From: Puniceicoccales bacterium
Lineage (GTDB): Bacteria > Verrucomicrobiota > Verrucomicrobiia > Opitutales > UBA953
Direction of reading: 5' to 3'
NCBI GenBank assembly: GCA_031280235.1
Contig: JAITHA010000016.1
Span: 1 to 37,787 of the forward strand
DNA: 37,787 nucleotides
The notes beneath the pieces are model-generated. The model worked only from the letters and a program-made list of their open reading frames with translations. It had not been told where the DNA came from and did no database searches. Below are positions 1 to 8,405 of the stretch, piece by piece (the stretch's first letter is position 1; every line of letters starts with the position of its first letter). Both the position numbers and the translations under genes were made by a program.

Positions 1-498
1 GAGTATTTCAAGATGCTCTCCGAGCTCGTCGCCACGCCCATTGCCACAGGCGAACGCCACTACACGCGCTGGGATTTCAAACGCCTCTTTGAGCAAAAAG
101 CCGTTGACATCATCCAGCCCGACCTGAGCCACGCGGGCGGCATCACTGAGTGCAAAAAAATCGCCACCATGGCCGAAGCCTACGATGTCTCCCTCGCTCC
201 CCATTGCCCATTAGGGCCAATCGCCTTCGCGGCCTGTCTCCAGCTCGATTTCAACAGCGTCAACGCCATCATCCAGGAAACCAGCGTGGGCATCCATTAC
301 AACGTCGGCGCGGATGTCCTCGATTATCTGAAAAATCCGGAAATCTTCGAATTCAAGGACGGCTGCATAGAACTCTTTGACGGACCGGGCCTTGGCATCG
401 AAATCAACGAGGAAAAAGTCCGCGAAATGGCAAAAATCGGACACTCTTGGAAAAACCCCGTCTGGCGCACACCCTCGGGCGTCGTCGCCGAGTGGTAA
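1..498 (+). CDS. dgoD: Galactonate dehydratase-like enolase-superfamily protein, C-terminal part
   Basis: The reading frame is open from base 1, so the 5' part lies outside the window; about 165 codons remain. The fragment closely resembles the C-terminal barrel of D-galactonate dehydratase (mandelate racemase subgroup). Visible landmarks are the GER at fragment residues 17-19, whose Glu matches the last metal ligand; [12 protein letters not shown], a barrel strand and loop; and APHCPLGP, whose His (fragment residue 68) matches the general acid/base. It ends in VAEW, as family members do. These enzymes dehydrate an aldonate to a 2-keto-3-deoxy acid in the cytoplasm. The aldolase 35 bases downstream could cleave that product and the permease after it could import the sugar. 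Related fuconate or rhamnonate dehydratases share the fold, so substrate is not certain. Confidence 0.85.
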   Translation, partial: EYFKMLSELVATPIATGERHYTRWDFKRLFEQKAVDIIQPDLSHAGGITECKKIATMAEAYDVSLAPHCPLGPIAFAACLQLDFNSVNAIIQETSVGIHYNVGADVLDYLKNPEIFEFKDGCIELFDGPGLGIEINEEKVREMAKIGHSWKNPVWRTPSGVVAEW

Positions 499-533
499 CC
501 TTGTGACCAAATTAGTTTCTTCGTAGATAATTT

Positions 534-1304
534 ATGATTTCAGGCATTCTCGATAATTTCAAAAACAAGCTCTCGCGAGGTGACGCCGTTTATGGCCCTT
601 TCATGAAGTCGCTTGATGGCTCATTTGTGGAATGTACCGGTCACGCGGGTTTTGACTTCGCGATATTGGATATGGAGCATGGCCCTGCATCGTTCTCGGA
701 AACACAGGAATTGATTCGCGCCGCCATTCTCGCCAACCTGCTCCCCATTGTGCGCACGCATGATGCGTCGGAATCGGCGATCAGCAAAGCCTTGGATCTG
801 GGCGCGGGAGGTGTCCAGGTGCCGCAGATCCAATCCGCCGATGAAGCACATGCCGTTGTGCGTGCTGCCAGATATTTTCCGCAGGGAGAGCGTGGTGTTT
901 GTCGCTTTGTGCGTGCCGCGAATTATTCTTCGACGCCGCGCAATGAGTACTTTGCCAAAGCCAACAGGGCGCTCGTCATCCCGCAAGTGGAAGGGAAAAA
1001 GGGTCTTGAGGCACTTGATGAAATTCTATCAGTTGAGGGGCTGGATATTTTATTTATCGGCCCCTACGATCTCTCCCAATCTTTAGGCGTGCCCGGCGAT
1101 GTGTCCAACCCCGTCGTCATCAACGCCATAAAGGACATCACGGAACGTGCTAAAAAACGTGGTGTTGTGACGGGTGTTTTTGCCGATACAATTGAAGCTG
1201 CTGCCCGTTGGAAAAACGCTGGAATACAGTATCTTTCATATTCCGTTGATGTCGGTATCTATACGGAAGCGTGCAAGAATATCCTCTTGAGCATTAAGAA
1301 TTAA
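534..1304 (+). CDS. HpcH/HpaI-family class II aldolase (2-keto-3-deoxy acid aldolase)
   Basis: This is a 256-residue protein of normal length for the HpcH/HpaI family, which uses a divalent metal to split 2-keto-3-deoxy acids into pyruvate plus an aldehyde. LDMEHGP carries the catalytic His49. VRT carries Arg74, which in homologues binds pyruvate. PQVEG gives metal ligand Glu153 and GPYDLS gives metal ligand Asp179. The GAGGVQVPQ and ARYFPQGERG blocks are also typical. The gene follows a galactonate-type dehydratase and precedes a FucP-like permease on the same strand, so the likely substrate is the 2-keto-3-deoxy acid made by the dehydratase. GarL, RhmA and 4-hydroxy-2-oxoheptanedioate aldolases cannot be told apart here by reading alone. 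No clear Shine-Dalgarno precedes the ATG. Confidence 0.88.
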   Translation: MISGILDNFKNKLSRGDAVYGPFMKSLDGSFVECTGHAGFDFAILDMEHGPASFSETQELIRAAILANLLPIVRTHDASESAISKALDLGAGGVQVPQIQSADEAHAVVRAARYFPQGERGVCRFVRAANYSSTPRNEYFAKANRALVIPQVEGKKGLEALDEILSVEGLDILFIGPYDLSQSLGVPGDVSNPVVINAIKDITERAKKRGVVTGVFADTIEAAARWKNAGIQYLSYSVDVGIYTEACKNILLSIKN

Positions 1305-1335
1305 CACTTTCCTCCTACCGATAACACTTTCCTCC
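1302..1335 (+). repeat. Short direct repeat between aldolase and permease genes
   Basis: The 14-base unit TAACACTTTCCTCC occurs at 1302-1315 and again at 1322-1335, a 20-base period. The first copy begins inside the stop codon of the aldolase and the second ends five bases before the permease ATG. It could be a small duplication or a paired protein-binding site; nothing else here decides. Confidence 0.6.
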
Positions 1336-1340
1336 CGTCT

Positions 1341-3053
1341 ATGGATAAAAACGACTTCCACCAGAAAAAAAAACAGGGCTCACCTGAGGACAAAGGGAGC
1401 AAAAAGCCCAGTCTTATCTCGCCCGGCTACATCCTCACTTTTGCCTTGGTGACGCTGCTTTTCTTCCTCTGGGCATTCCCGAATATTCTCAACGACGTGC
1501 TCATCAAACAGTTCGAAAAGTCGCTGGAATTATCGAGTGGGCAGACGAGCTTTCTCCCCTTCGCGTTGAAGACGGGTTATTTTTTCTTGGCGATTCCAGC
1601 CGGGCTTTTCATGCAGCGCTGGGGGTATAAAACAGGCATTCTAGTGGGGCTGCTGCTGTTTGCTTTCGGTTGCGTGTTGTTTTATCCAGCTGCGCTCTCG
1701 CATACCTATCTCATTTTTTTGGGTGGCATATTCGTCATGGCTGCGGGTTGTGCTTTTCTTGAAATTGGTGCCAACAGTTTTGTCGTGGCTCTTGGGGACA
1801 ATTGCACATCGGAGCGTCGGCTCAATCTTGCCCAATCATTCAACCCTATCGGTGGCATTGCCGCAGCAGCTCTCGGCACTATTTTTATTTTTTCGGGCAT
1901 AGAGCCCAAGGATCACACCGTGGCTCTCTGGAAAGCGAAACCTGCGCACGAAGTTTACGCCGCTGTGCAGAGCGGGGGCAGCGATGCTGCCGCCACTTTT
2001 TTTACCACGGATTTTTTTGATAAAACAACGCATGTGGGGGGTAAAAAGCTCGCCACCTACACCCCGCCACCTTCGCAGGAAGAATTAATGGCATGGACAA
2101 AATTTTTCTCACAACAACGCCCTACAGGGCAGGTTGCCGAGTGGGAAAAGACTAATAAAACAGCTTATGACGTTTTTCTTGAAGCCGAGAACAAACGCGT
2201 TTTCCCGACCTACCTTACACTCGCTTGTGCCGCTTTGTTGATTGCCCTCATCATGTGGAAAGCGCGCTTTCCCGAGCTTGATGCATCCCGTGGAAAATTT
2301 GCGGCTTCTGTGGATGGGAAGAAAGGCAGTTTCAGGGAGCTTTTACGTTTTCCGCATTGGTGGGGTGCGATACTTTCCCAGTTTTTCTATCTCGGAGCAC
2401 AGCTGGGAACTTGGAGTTTTCTCATTATCTACGTCCAGAATAACAGCAGCCTTGGTGAGAAGCAAGCGGGCGCATTCCTTGTTGCCAACATGATTCTTTT
2501 CATGCTCGGGCGTTTCCTTTCCACCTACTTCATGAAGTATGTGAGACCGCAGCGCCTTATGGGTTTCTATGCTTGTGTGAATATCGGGCTTGTTGCCATG
2601 GCGATAATGGGTTCGAGGTGGGCGGCGGTGAAGTATGAGGCTGGCTTGCACAATGTTGTGTTACCGTTGCCTTTCGCCGGGGCGGAAATTCCTTTTTCCG
2701 GTGGATATTCTGTTTTATCCACGCCTCTGCCGATTGGCATTTATGCCCTGTCGTTGACGACCATTTTCATGTCGTTGATGTACCCGACCAATTTTGCGTC
2801 AGGCATGAAAGGTCTTGGGCCCAATGCAAAACTTGGCGCCTCGATACTTGTGATGAGCCTCATCGGCGGAGCACTTTTATCCATGTTGATGGGTCAGATC
2901 CGTAACCTTGATTTGGCGCAACTTCCTGGTATGGGGGTGACTTATAGGGGAGAAATTGCGCCGGGTCTCATCATTCCCATTATTGCCTATTGCGTGATTG
3001 CCTGGTACGCCTTCGTAGGCTCGCGCCCGCGTGGTCCGTTGTACGAGGTTTGA
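1341..3053 (+). CDS. FucP-type major facilitator sugar:H+ symporter
   Basis: This 570-residue inner-membrane protein matches the L-fucose permease branch of the major facilitator superfamily. After a charged cytoplasmic N-terminus (1-30), TM1 contains FLWAFPNILNDVLIKQF, where Asp52 corresponds to the proton-coupling Asp46 of E. coli FucP. CAFLEIGANSF supplies Glu141, equivalent to Glu135. TM5 carries AQSFNPIGG. The protein is longer than E. coli FucP (438 residues), mainly because of a soluble segment of about 100 residues (187-286) between TM5 and TM6 and an extended loop around 435-470. The gene lies 36 bases after the aldolase and probably shares its transcript. The transported sugar is inferred only from context: a galactose-, fucose- or related aldose or its acid. 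Confidence 0.88.
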   Translation: MDKNDFHQKKKQGSPEDKGSKKPSLISPGYILTFALVTLLFFLWAFPNILNDVLIKQFEKSLELSSGQTSFLPFALKTGYFFLAIPAGLFMQRWGYKTGILVGLLLFAFGCVLFYPAALSHTYLIFLGGIFVMAAGCAFLEIGANSFVVALGDNCTSERRLNLAQSFNPIGGIAAAALGTIFIFSGIEPKDHTVALWKAKPAHEVYAAVQSGGSDAAATFFTTDFFDKTTHVGGKKLATYTPPPSQEELMAWTKFFSQQRPTGQVAEWEKTNKTAYDVFLEAENKRVFPTYLTLACAALLIALIMWKARFPELDASRGKFAASVDGKKGSFRELLRFPHWWGAILSQFFYLGAQLGTWSFLIIYVQNNSSLGEKQAGAFLVANMILFMLGRFLSTYFMKYVRPQRLMGFYACVNIGLVAMAIMGSRWAAVKYEAGLHNVVLPLPFAGAEIPFSGGYSVLSTPLPIGIYALSLTTIFMSLMYPTNFASGMKGLGPNAKLGASILVMSLIGGALLSMLMGQIRNLDLAQLPGMGVTYRGEIAPGLIIPIIAYCVIAWYAFVGSRPRGPLYEV

Positions 3054-3132
3054 GTGTTGCTTTAGACGTCGCCGGGTTATTTGAGGTTCTTGAATTGAGA
3101 AAACAGGATTGCCTTGGGCGGCGTTGGGAGTG

Positions 3133-3137
3133 AAGGA
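3133..3137 (+). promoter_or_regulatory. Ribosome binding site of the NSS symporter
   Basis: AAGGA lies seven bases before ATG 3145. It favours that ATG over an upstream in-frame TTG at 3109, which would add twelve poorly conserved residues. Confidence 0.6.
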
Positions 3138-3144
3138 TACGGAA

Positions 3145-4797
3145 ATGGCGCATTTACATGAAGCATGGAATTCGCGGCTTGGGGTGATTCTTGCCGTATC
3201 TGGGAGCGCGGTTGGGCTTGGGAATTTTTTGCGTTTCCCTAGTTTGGCAGCCAAGTACGGCGGCGGTTCGTTCATGGTCGCATATTTTGTTTCGCTTTTG
3301 GTGATCGGGATTCCTGTTGCATGGGCGGAGTGGTCCATGGGTCGTTGTGGAGGGCGCCTTGGCTTTCATTCTTCGCCGGGAATATTCCATGTTTTGCTGC
3401 GCAGGCCTTGGGCGAAGTACTTGGGTGTTGTGGGGCTCGTTGTGCCTTTGGTTGTCGGCATGTATTACGTCTGCGTGGAGTCTTGGTGCTTGGGCTATGC
3501 GTATAAAGCTTTGAGTGGAGAGCTCGGAAGCACAGTGGATTACGGTCGTTTTTTTGATGAATTTACAGGTGTTGGGGCCAATGGAAGTGCTCTCGGTTTT
3601 GGTTTGGGCAGGGCTGGTTTTTTTCTGGTTCTCGTGCTCGCGATTAATCTCTTCTTGCTCTATCGAGGGATTTCGCGGGGCATAGAGATCGTTTGTCGCA
3701 TTGGGATGCCTACTCTGCTTCTTATTGCTTTGGTGATTCTTGTGCGTGTGCTTTTCTTGGGGACGCCTGATGCGTCGAAGCCGGAACAGAATTTGCTGGC
3801 AGGGCTTGGGTTCATGTGGAATCCGCAAAATTTGCTTTCGCGTCTCTCGGACCCGCAGTTGTGGCTTGCAGCGGCAGGGCAGGTGTTTTTCTCGCTGTCT
3901 GTCGGCATGGGAATCATCTTCACCTATGCGAGTTATTTGAGGAAGACGGATGACGTGGTTTTGAGCAGCGTTACTGCGGTGTCGGCCAATTCGTTTTGCG
4001 AGGTTGCGCTTGGGGGTATGATTACTGTGCCAGCGGCCTTTGTTTTTCTCGGTGCATCGGGCGTGGCCGGCGGGACGTTTGCGCTGGGTTTCAAGGTGTT
4101 GCCCTCAGTGTTTGCTGCGATGCCGGCTGGGGGCTTGTTGGCGAGTAGTTTTTTTGTGCTTTTGTTTTTGGCGGCGCTGACGAGTTCGGTTTCCATCTTG
4201 CAACCTGTGGTGGCTTTTTTGGAGGAGGCTTTTCATTTGCGGCGCGATTTCTCAATCACCTGGCTTGCGGTGCTTGTCGTCAGTGGGAGTGCTTGGGTGT
4301 CTTATTTTTCGAAAGATTTGAAGGCCATGGATACGATGGATTTTTGGGTTGGCAATGTGGGTGTGTTTGTGCTGGGCACTACTGTGGTGGTGCTTTGGGG
4401 ATGGCTGGTGGGGCTCAACAAGAGTTGGCAGGAGCTGCATCTGGGGGCCTCCTTTCGCGTGCCGATTTTTTTTCGTGGCATGATGCGTTATGTGACACCG
4501 TTTTATCTCCTCTTCATTTTCGTGCTCTTCCTCTTCGAGAAATTATTGGGTTGGGACTTCAGCCTCGCCAACCCCGTGTTCAAGCCCACGGGCTACGTGA
4601 CGGACTTGTTTGGCGGTGAGACCAGCCCTGTGGCGCAGCTCACCGTCGGCTTCATCTTTCTGGTGTTTCTTGCTGCTGTGGGGCTCACTTGCATGGCTGG
4701 CAAGCGTTGGCGCAACAAGGCTCTTGCGCCTTATCTGCGCCATTCGGGCTTGTCGGTTCGCGCCCCGGCGCCAACCACTCGGGGAAAATCCTCATGA
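3145..4797 (+). CDS. Sodium-dependent neurotransmitter:sodium symporter (NSS) family transporter
   Basis: This 550-residue polytopic membrane protein carries the NSS (SLC6) signature near its start: SGSAVGLGNFLRFP in TM1, forming the unwound Na+/substrate-binding segment, followed by YGGGSFMVAYF in TM2. About twelve hydrophobic segments can be traced. Family members import amino acids with sodium. The substrate cannot be read from the sequence. The start at 3145 is chosen because AAGGA sits seven bases upstream. The stop codon overlaps (ATGA) the start of a 51-residue membrane protein, the arrangement seen for NSS transporters with a small accessory subunit. The gene is rich in TTG, GTG and TTT codons and looks less GC-biased than the genes further right. 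Confidence 0.92.
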   Translation: MAHLHEAWNSRLGVILAVSGSAVGLGNFLRFPSLAAKYGGGSFMVAYFVSLLVIGIPVAWAEWSMGRCGGRLGFHSSPGIFHVLLRRPWAKYLGVVGLVVPLVVGMYYVCVESWCLGYAYKALSGELGSTVDYGRFFDEFTGVGANGSALGFGLGRAGFFLVLVLAINLFLLYRGISRGIEIVCRIGMPTLLLIALVILVRVLFLGTPDASKPEQNLLAGLGFMWNPQNLLSRLSDPQLWLAAAGQVFFSLSVGMGIIFTYASYLRKTDDVVLSSVTAVSANSFCEVALGGMITVPAAFVFLGASGVAGGTFALGFKVLPSVFAAMPAGGLLASSFFVLLFLAALTSSVSILQPVVAFLEEAFHLRRDFSITWLAVLVVSGSAWVSYFSKDLKAMDTMDFWVGNVGVFVLGTTVVVLWGWLVGLNKSWQELHLGASFRVPIFFRGMMRYVTPFYLLFIFVLFLFEKLLGWDFSLANPVFKPTGYVTDLFGGETSPVAQLTVGFIFLVFLAAVGLTCMAGKRWRNKALAPYLRHSGLSVRAPAPTTRGKSS

Positions 4798-4949
4798 TAT
4801 CGTTGATGTCTAAAATCTTGTTTTTCGCCTCGGCGACAGAGCCGGTTACCACGCTGACGACCGGAGGCTGGGTGAGCATGCTGGTCTCTGTCGGCAGTGT
4901 GTGCGCCTTCTTTTTTTGGTGCCTGTATCGAGTGATGCGGGAGAAGTAG
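4794..4949 (+). CDS. Small single-TM protein, candidate NSS transporter small subunit (MetS-like)
   Basis: The 51-codon reading frame starts at the ATG of an ATGA overlap with the symporter stop, which suggests translational coupling. The peptide has a short N-terminal part, then TTGGWVSMLVSVGSVCAFFF as one transmembrane helix, and a basic tail ending RVMREK. Small proteins of this plan (a Gly-Trp before one helix, positively charged end) are known as MetS-type subunits of bacterial NSS transporters, in which the small subunit supports transport. Coupling, size and topology agree with that role here, but sequence similarity is weak. An internal ATG at 4806 is an alternative start. Such a small gene is easily missed by automatic annotation. 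Confidence 0.68.
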   Translation: MISLMSKILFFASATEPVTTLTTGGWVSMLVSVGSVCAFFFWCLYRVMREK

Positions 4950-4955
4950 GCGGGG

Positions 4956-7900
4956 CTACAAGCCGAAGTCGTGCAGGAGGCTGCGTCCTGCACGTATCGC
5001 CGCATCGGCTTTGGGGACGAGGTCGCTACCGTTCCGGAGCATGGAGTCTTGGGCGGCTTTCAGGAGGGTCGCCAACAGGTCTGTTTGCAGGCCATTCAGG
5101 GTGCCATCGATTTGGAATCTTGGTCCTGCGCGGTAGCCGTTTGCATCTTTTTCTGTGTATAGCACTTTTAGTTCGCTGAGCAAATCGGCCAGTGAGCCGC
5201 GAGCGGAGAATCCTGCTTGGAGGTTTAGCGGGCAATCTGCGAGGGCGAGCCCGGGCTGGTTTGCAATGTTGCCGGAACCTTGCATCAGCAGGCTTTCGTT
5301 GCGGATGAGGAGACGCTCGAGCACGACGTCGCCGTTGCGTTCGCGTCGTAACCTGAGCTCTGCTTGCTCGAACGGGAAATCATTCAGGTAGTCCTGTATC
5401 TGGCGGAATGCTTGCAGGGGAGCTTTCTTTTTGCCCAGTTGCGCGTGCGGCTTGAATCCCTCGACGATGTCTACGAGGCCGCCTGCGAGGTCGGTCAAAT
5501 CGCCGAGGGCGCGCACGGTGTCGTTGTCCATTTTTAGCACGCGTATGCGCCCATTTTGGCTGGTCAGGAGTGCCTGGAGTTCGAGGTTTTTCAGGATGGA
5601 TTTTCTCTTTTTTGCTGTGGCGTTCAGCGTTGCTGTGGCGTTGAAGCGGCCTTCGATGGTGTTGGCGGCTTCGGGCTTGAAGCGCTCTAGCCAGTCGCGG
5701 AAGGGCACCGAGCGCACGGAGGCGTTGGCTGAGAGGGAGTAGGGTTCGGGTTGATCCTTTTGGTATTTCAAGTGCCCGGTGGTGTTGAGTGTGCTGTCGT
5801 CGATGCGTAGTGCGCTGGAGTGCAGGGTGAGGGAGCTCTTGCGTACGCCTACTGTGGCCGTCGCCCCGGAGATGACCAGGGGCGGCAAGATTTTGGGCAA
5901 GGTATTTGCGATGGGTGCAGCCTTCACGGCGGGCAGCTCGTCCTCGAAAAGCAATTTTGGGGCATGGCGTGTGGCTGTGTCGTTTTCGGCAGGCGCGGCA
6001 ACTTGGGGCGGGTACGGCAAAATGATTTTCCCCAGCGCGAGCGAGAGGCTACCTTCGCCCATCCAGGCCCAGAAGGCGTGTTCCTTTTTATTTTTCGGGG
6101 AGTGCTCGTCCTCCGTGTCGGTGATCTCGCTTGGGGTGAAGAGGGCGACGAGGGATTGCAGATCCAGCGCGTGGATTTGCTGGCCATCGAGCTTGGCTGC
6201 CCACGGTTTGCCGTCGCTGGCGGAGATTGTCAGCAAGAGGTCGCTGGTGTGCGTTTTCCCCTGCAAAACAGCGGGCATGGTGAAGGCGGTTTTGGGGGGC
6301 GAGAAGATTCCCGATGCTTTCATGGTGAGGCGCGGGAGGGAGCCGATGTTTCCGCGCCCTGTGAGGTCGTTGAGCTCGAGCTGCAGGGTGCATGTGCCGT
6401 CGCGTGTGTAGTTGCCGTTGAGTTCAAGTTTTGCCGAGGCGAAGTTATCGAAGCCGCCAAGCAAGGGCTGGCGGAGCAGGTGGCTTGGGTCGCCTTTGAG
6501 CTTGGCGCGGATGTCTTGCACGCCGTCGCGCCAGGCGAGGGAGAGTGAGCCGTCCAATGGGTTCTCGTTATCGGCGTTGGCGCGGGCCTTGGAGATGTCC
6601 AGTTGCCAGACGGTGGGTTCGCTGTTCGTCAGAGATGTCTCGCACGTGAACTTGATCTCGCCGCGCAGGTGGAGTTTGTCGAGACGCGCTTTCCCCGAGG
6701 CGTCGGAGTAGGAGAGGGCGTGCAGGGTGAGCGGTTTGTCGGGCTCGGAGGCGAGGTGTGCCTTCCCGGCGTTTTGCCAGAAGTTCATCTCACCGCTGGC
6801 AGCGCCACTGATGCGCGCGCCTCCGAGAAAGGGAGTCGCGAGCTCAAGTGGGAAGGCATTCGTCGAAGCGCGCAGCAGGGGCTTGCTGGAGTCGTTTAGC
6901 GGGCGGGAGGAATCGAAGGGCTGCAGTAGTGCAAGAGAGAGTATGGGCTTGGTGTTCGCATTGCGCGCAACGGCGAGGCTGGCGGCGGAGAGCTTGAGCA
7001 CATTGCCTGTGGGCGTGCCTGGGGCGAGCTGGAGCGCGCCCGTGGCGGCGAGCTTGCCGCGCCAATCATCTGCGGTAAATTTGGCGAGGAGTTCCCGCCA
7101 TGCGGGCTGTGCAGCGAGTCCGTTGGTGAAGACGATAGCCGATAGGCTGAAGGCATATTGCTGGCTGGGCGCGGCATTGATGTTCGCCGCAGCATCGAGC
7201 AGGGGCTTGTTTTCCGCTGTGCGCAGGTTGAGCCGCGTCAGCGCCAGCTTCCAGGACTGGGGCTTGGCGAGGTTGGGGAGGGTGACTGTGCCGGCGAGGC
7301 TGGCGTTGAGGGTGCCGAGGCCGTCAAGGCTCTTGTGCGCGCGGTTGAGGTGGGTCGCAGCGCCGCTGAGGTTGAATCTGGCCTGCGCGGTTTGCCCGGC
7401 CTCATGTGTGGCGTCGAGCGTTCCGGAGAGCGCGCGCACTTCCGGGATGTAGCGGGCTGTGTTGCCGAGGAGGGAGGCGAAGTGGTTCGTGGAAAAATCC
7501 CGGAAGTCGAACTTGGCAGTGAATGCCCCATCGCACGCAATCTTACCAGAGAGATGCGTGGGTGCGGTGTCTTTCTCAGCGCGCCCCAGCAGGAGCGTCC
7601 AGCCATATTTTTTCTCTCCGTCGGAGACAGAGGTTTCGATCGAGAGGGTGGCGCGGGCGGTGTTTGGCCCGGGCGCGCTGAGGGTTGCATTGGCGGAGAT
7701 GCTGGGTTTTAGAGAGAGGATTTCGTCGAGGCTTGCCGGGATGTGCGAGAGCGGCGCGAAATGCAGCGAGAGCGAGCCTTTGAGGGTGCGCCCGTCTGGA
7801 GCTTTTTCCGTGAGGGTGAAGTGGGCGTCACCACATGTGAGCTCCAGGAGGCTGCTGTTTGCCGAGAGCTCGAATGGTGTGCCGTCTTCGGTGTGGATTT

Positions 7901-8342
7901 CAGAGTCTGTGATGGTGGTGTTTTCGATGCGGATTCCCCAGGTTTCGAAGCTGCCCATGCGGGTTCTTTTGCTGGAAGCCTTTGGTTTGGTCCCCAATTT
8001 TTTTTTCGAGAAATCCACGTCCAGGCCTTCGATTTTGGAGGAGCTGATGCGCACGAAGTCATGGAGAAGCAGGGCGGGCCACGAGACGTCGATGTGCGCC
8101 TCGCGGCAGGCGATGTGTGCCTCGGGCAGTTGGAGCGCGAAGTCTTTCAGAGACACCCCTGTGAGCCCGAAGCTCACGTGGCTGAGGCTGGCATCAAGCC
8201 CTTGCTCGTGCAGGGCGTTCAAGACGATGTCTCGCTGGACGCCCGGGCGCGTGAAGTAGAACAGTGTGCCGCCAGCGGCCAAAAGGGCGAGAGCGAGGAA
8301 GCCGAGCAATATTCGGCGGATTTTTTTCGAGAAGAAAGACAT
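4956..8342 (-). CDS. AsmA/YdbH-like large envelope protein
   Basis: This is a protein of about 1128 residues. The start is placed at the ATG at 8342 because it directly precedes a basic N-terminus (MSFFSKKIRR) and one transmembrane helix (about residues 10-28), the usual AsmA-family anchor. The rest is predicted periplasmic and rich in beta strands, with many short L-x-L-x-G-x-like repeats. The C-terminal region, with QGSGNIANQPGLAL and GLQTDLLATLL, resembles AsmA-like C-terminal domains. Proteins of this class form long beta-groove bridges thought to carry phospholipid between inner and outer membranes. The gene lies 63 bases downstream of the pseudouridine synthase gene on the same strand and ends seven bases from the convergent small NSS subunit. 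The exact subfamily is not certain. Confidence 0.72.
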   Translation of the reverse strand: MSFFSKKIRRILLGFLALALLAAGGTLFYFTRPGVQRDIVLNALHEQGLDASLSHVSFGLTGVSLKDFALQLPEAHIACREAHIDVSWPALLLHDFVRISSSKIEGLDVDFSKKKLGTKPKASSKRTRMGSFETWGIRIENTTITDSEIHTEDGTPFELSANSSLLELTCGDAHFTLTEKAPDGRTLKGSLSLHFAPLSHIPASLDEILSLKPSISANATLSAPGPNTARATLSIETSVSDGEKKYGWTLLLGRAEKDTAPTHLSGKIACDGAFTAKFDFRDFSTNHFASLLGNTARYIPEVRALSGTLDATHEAGQTAQARFNLSGAATHLNRAHKSLDGLGTLNASLAGTVTLPNLAKPQSWKLALTRLNLRTAENKPLLDAAANINAAPSQQYAFSLSAIVFTNGLAAQPAWRELLAKFTADDWRGKLAATGALQLAPGTPTGNVLKLSAASLAVARNANTKPILSLALLQPFDSSRPLNDSSKPLLRASTNAFPLELATPFLGGARISGAASGEMNFWQNAGKAHLASEPDKPLTLHALSYSDASGKARLDKLHLRGEIKFTCETSLTNSEPTVWQLDISKARANADNENPLDGSLSLAWRDGVQDIRAKLKGDPSHLLRQPLLGGFDNFASAKLELNGNYTRDGTCTLQLELNDLTGRGNIGSLPRLTMKASGIFSPPKTAFTMPAVLQGKTHTSDLLLTISASDGKPWAAKLDGQQIHALDLQSLVALFTPSEITDTEDEHSPKNKKEHAFWAWMGEGSLSLALGKIILPYPPQVAAPAENDTATRHAPKLLFEDELPAVKAAPIANTLPKILPPLVISGATATVGVRKSSLTLHSSALRIDDSTLNTTGHLKYQKDQPEPYSLSANASVRSVPFRDWLERFKPEAANTIEGRFNATATLNATAKKRKSILKNLELQALLTSQNGRIRVLKMDNDTVRALGDLTDLAGGLVDIVEGFKPHAQLGKKKAPLQAFRQIQDYLNDFPFEQAELRLRRERNGDVVLERLLIRNESLLMQGSGNIANQPGLALADCPLNLQAGFSARGSLADLLSELKVLYTEKDANGYRAGPRFQIDGTLNGLQTDLLATLLKAAQDSMLRNGSDLVPKADAAIRAGRSLLHDFGL
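4970..4994. other. Perfect 9-bp inverted repeat at a convergent gene junction
   Basis: CGTGCAGGA (4970-4978) pairs perfectly with TCCTGCACG (4986-4994) around a seven-base loop. It lies inside the last codons of the AsmA-like gene and 20 bases beyond the stop of the small NSS subunit. No T-tract follows on either strand, so it is not a standard intrinsic terminator, but it could stabilise or end the + transcript. Confidence 0.5.
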
Positions 8343-8405
8343 GGCGCACAGGGTACAACAGGCCAAAATGTCTGTGCAAGACGGCACTGTCGCGTCGCTG
8401 TTGGC

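Noticed and set aside
3154-3828. A 224-codon antisense frame in the NSS symporter
   Set aside because: The + strand frame has the NSS signature and membrane segments; the antisense peptide is a His/Thr/Lys-rich shadow.
5779-6548. Long + strand frames opposite the AsmA-like gene
   Set aside because: Translations are Arg/Gly/Ser-rich without domains, and the minus strand encodes a coherent envelope protein across the region.
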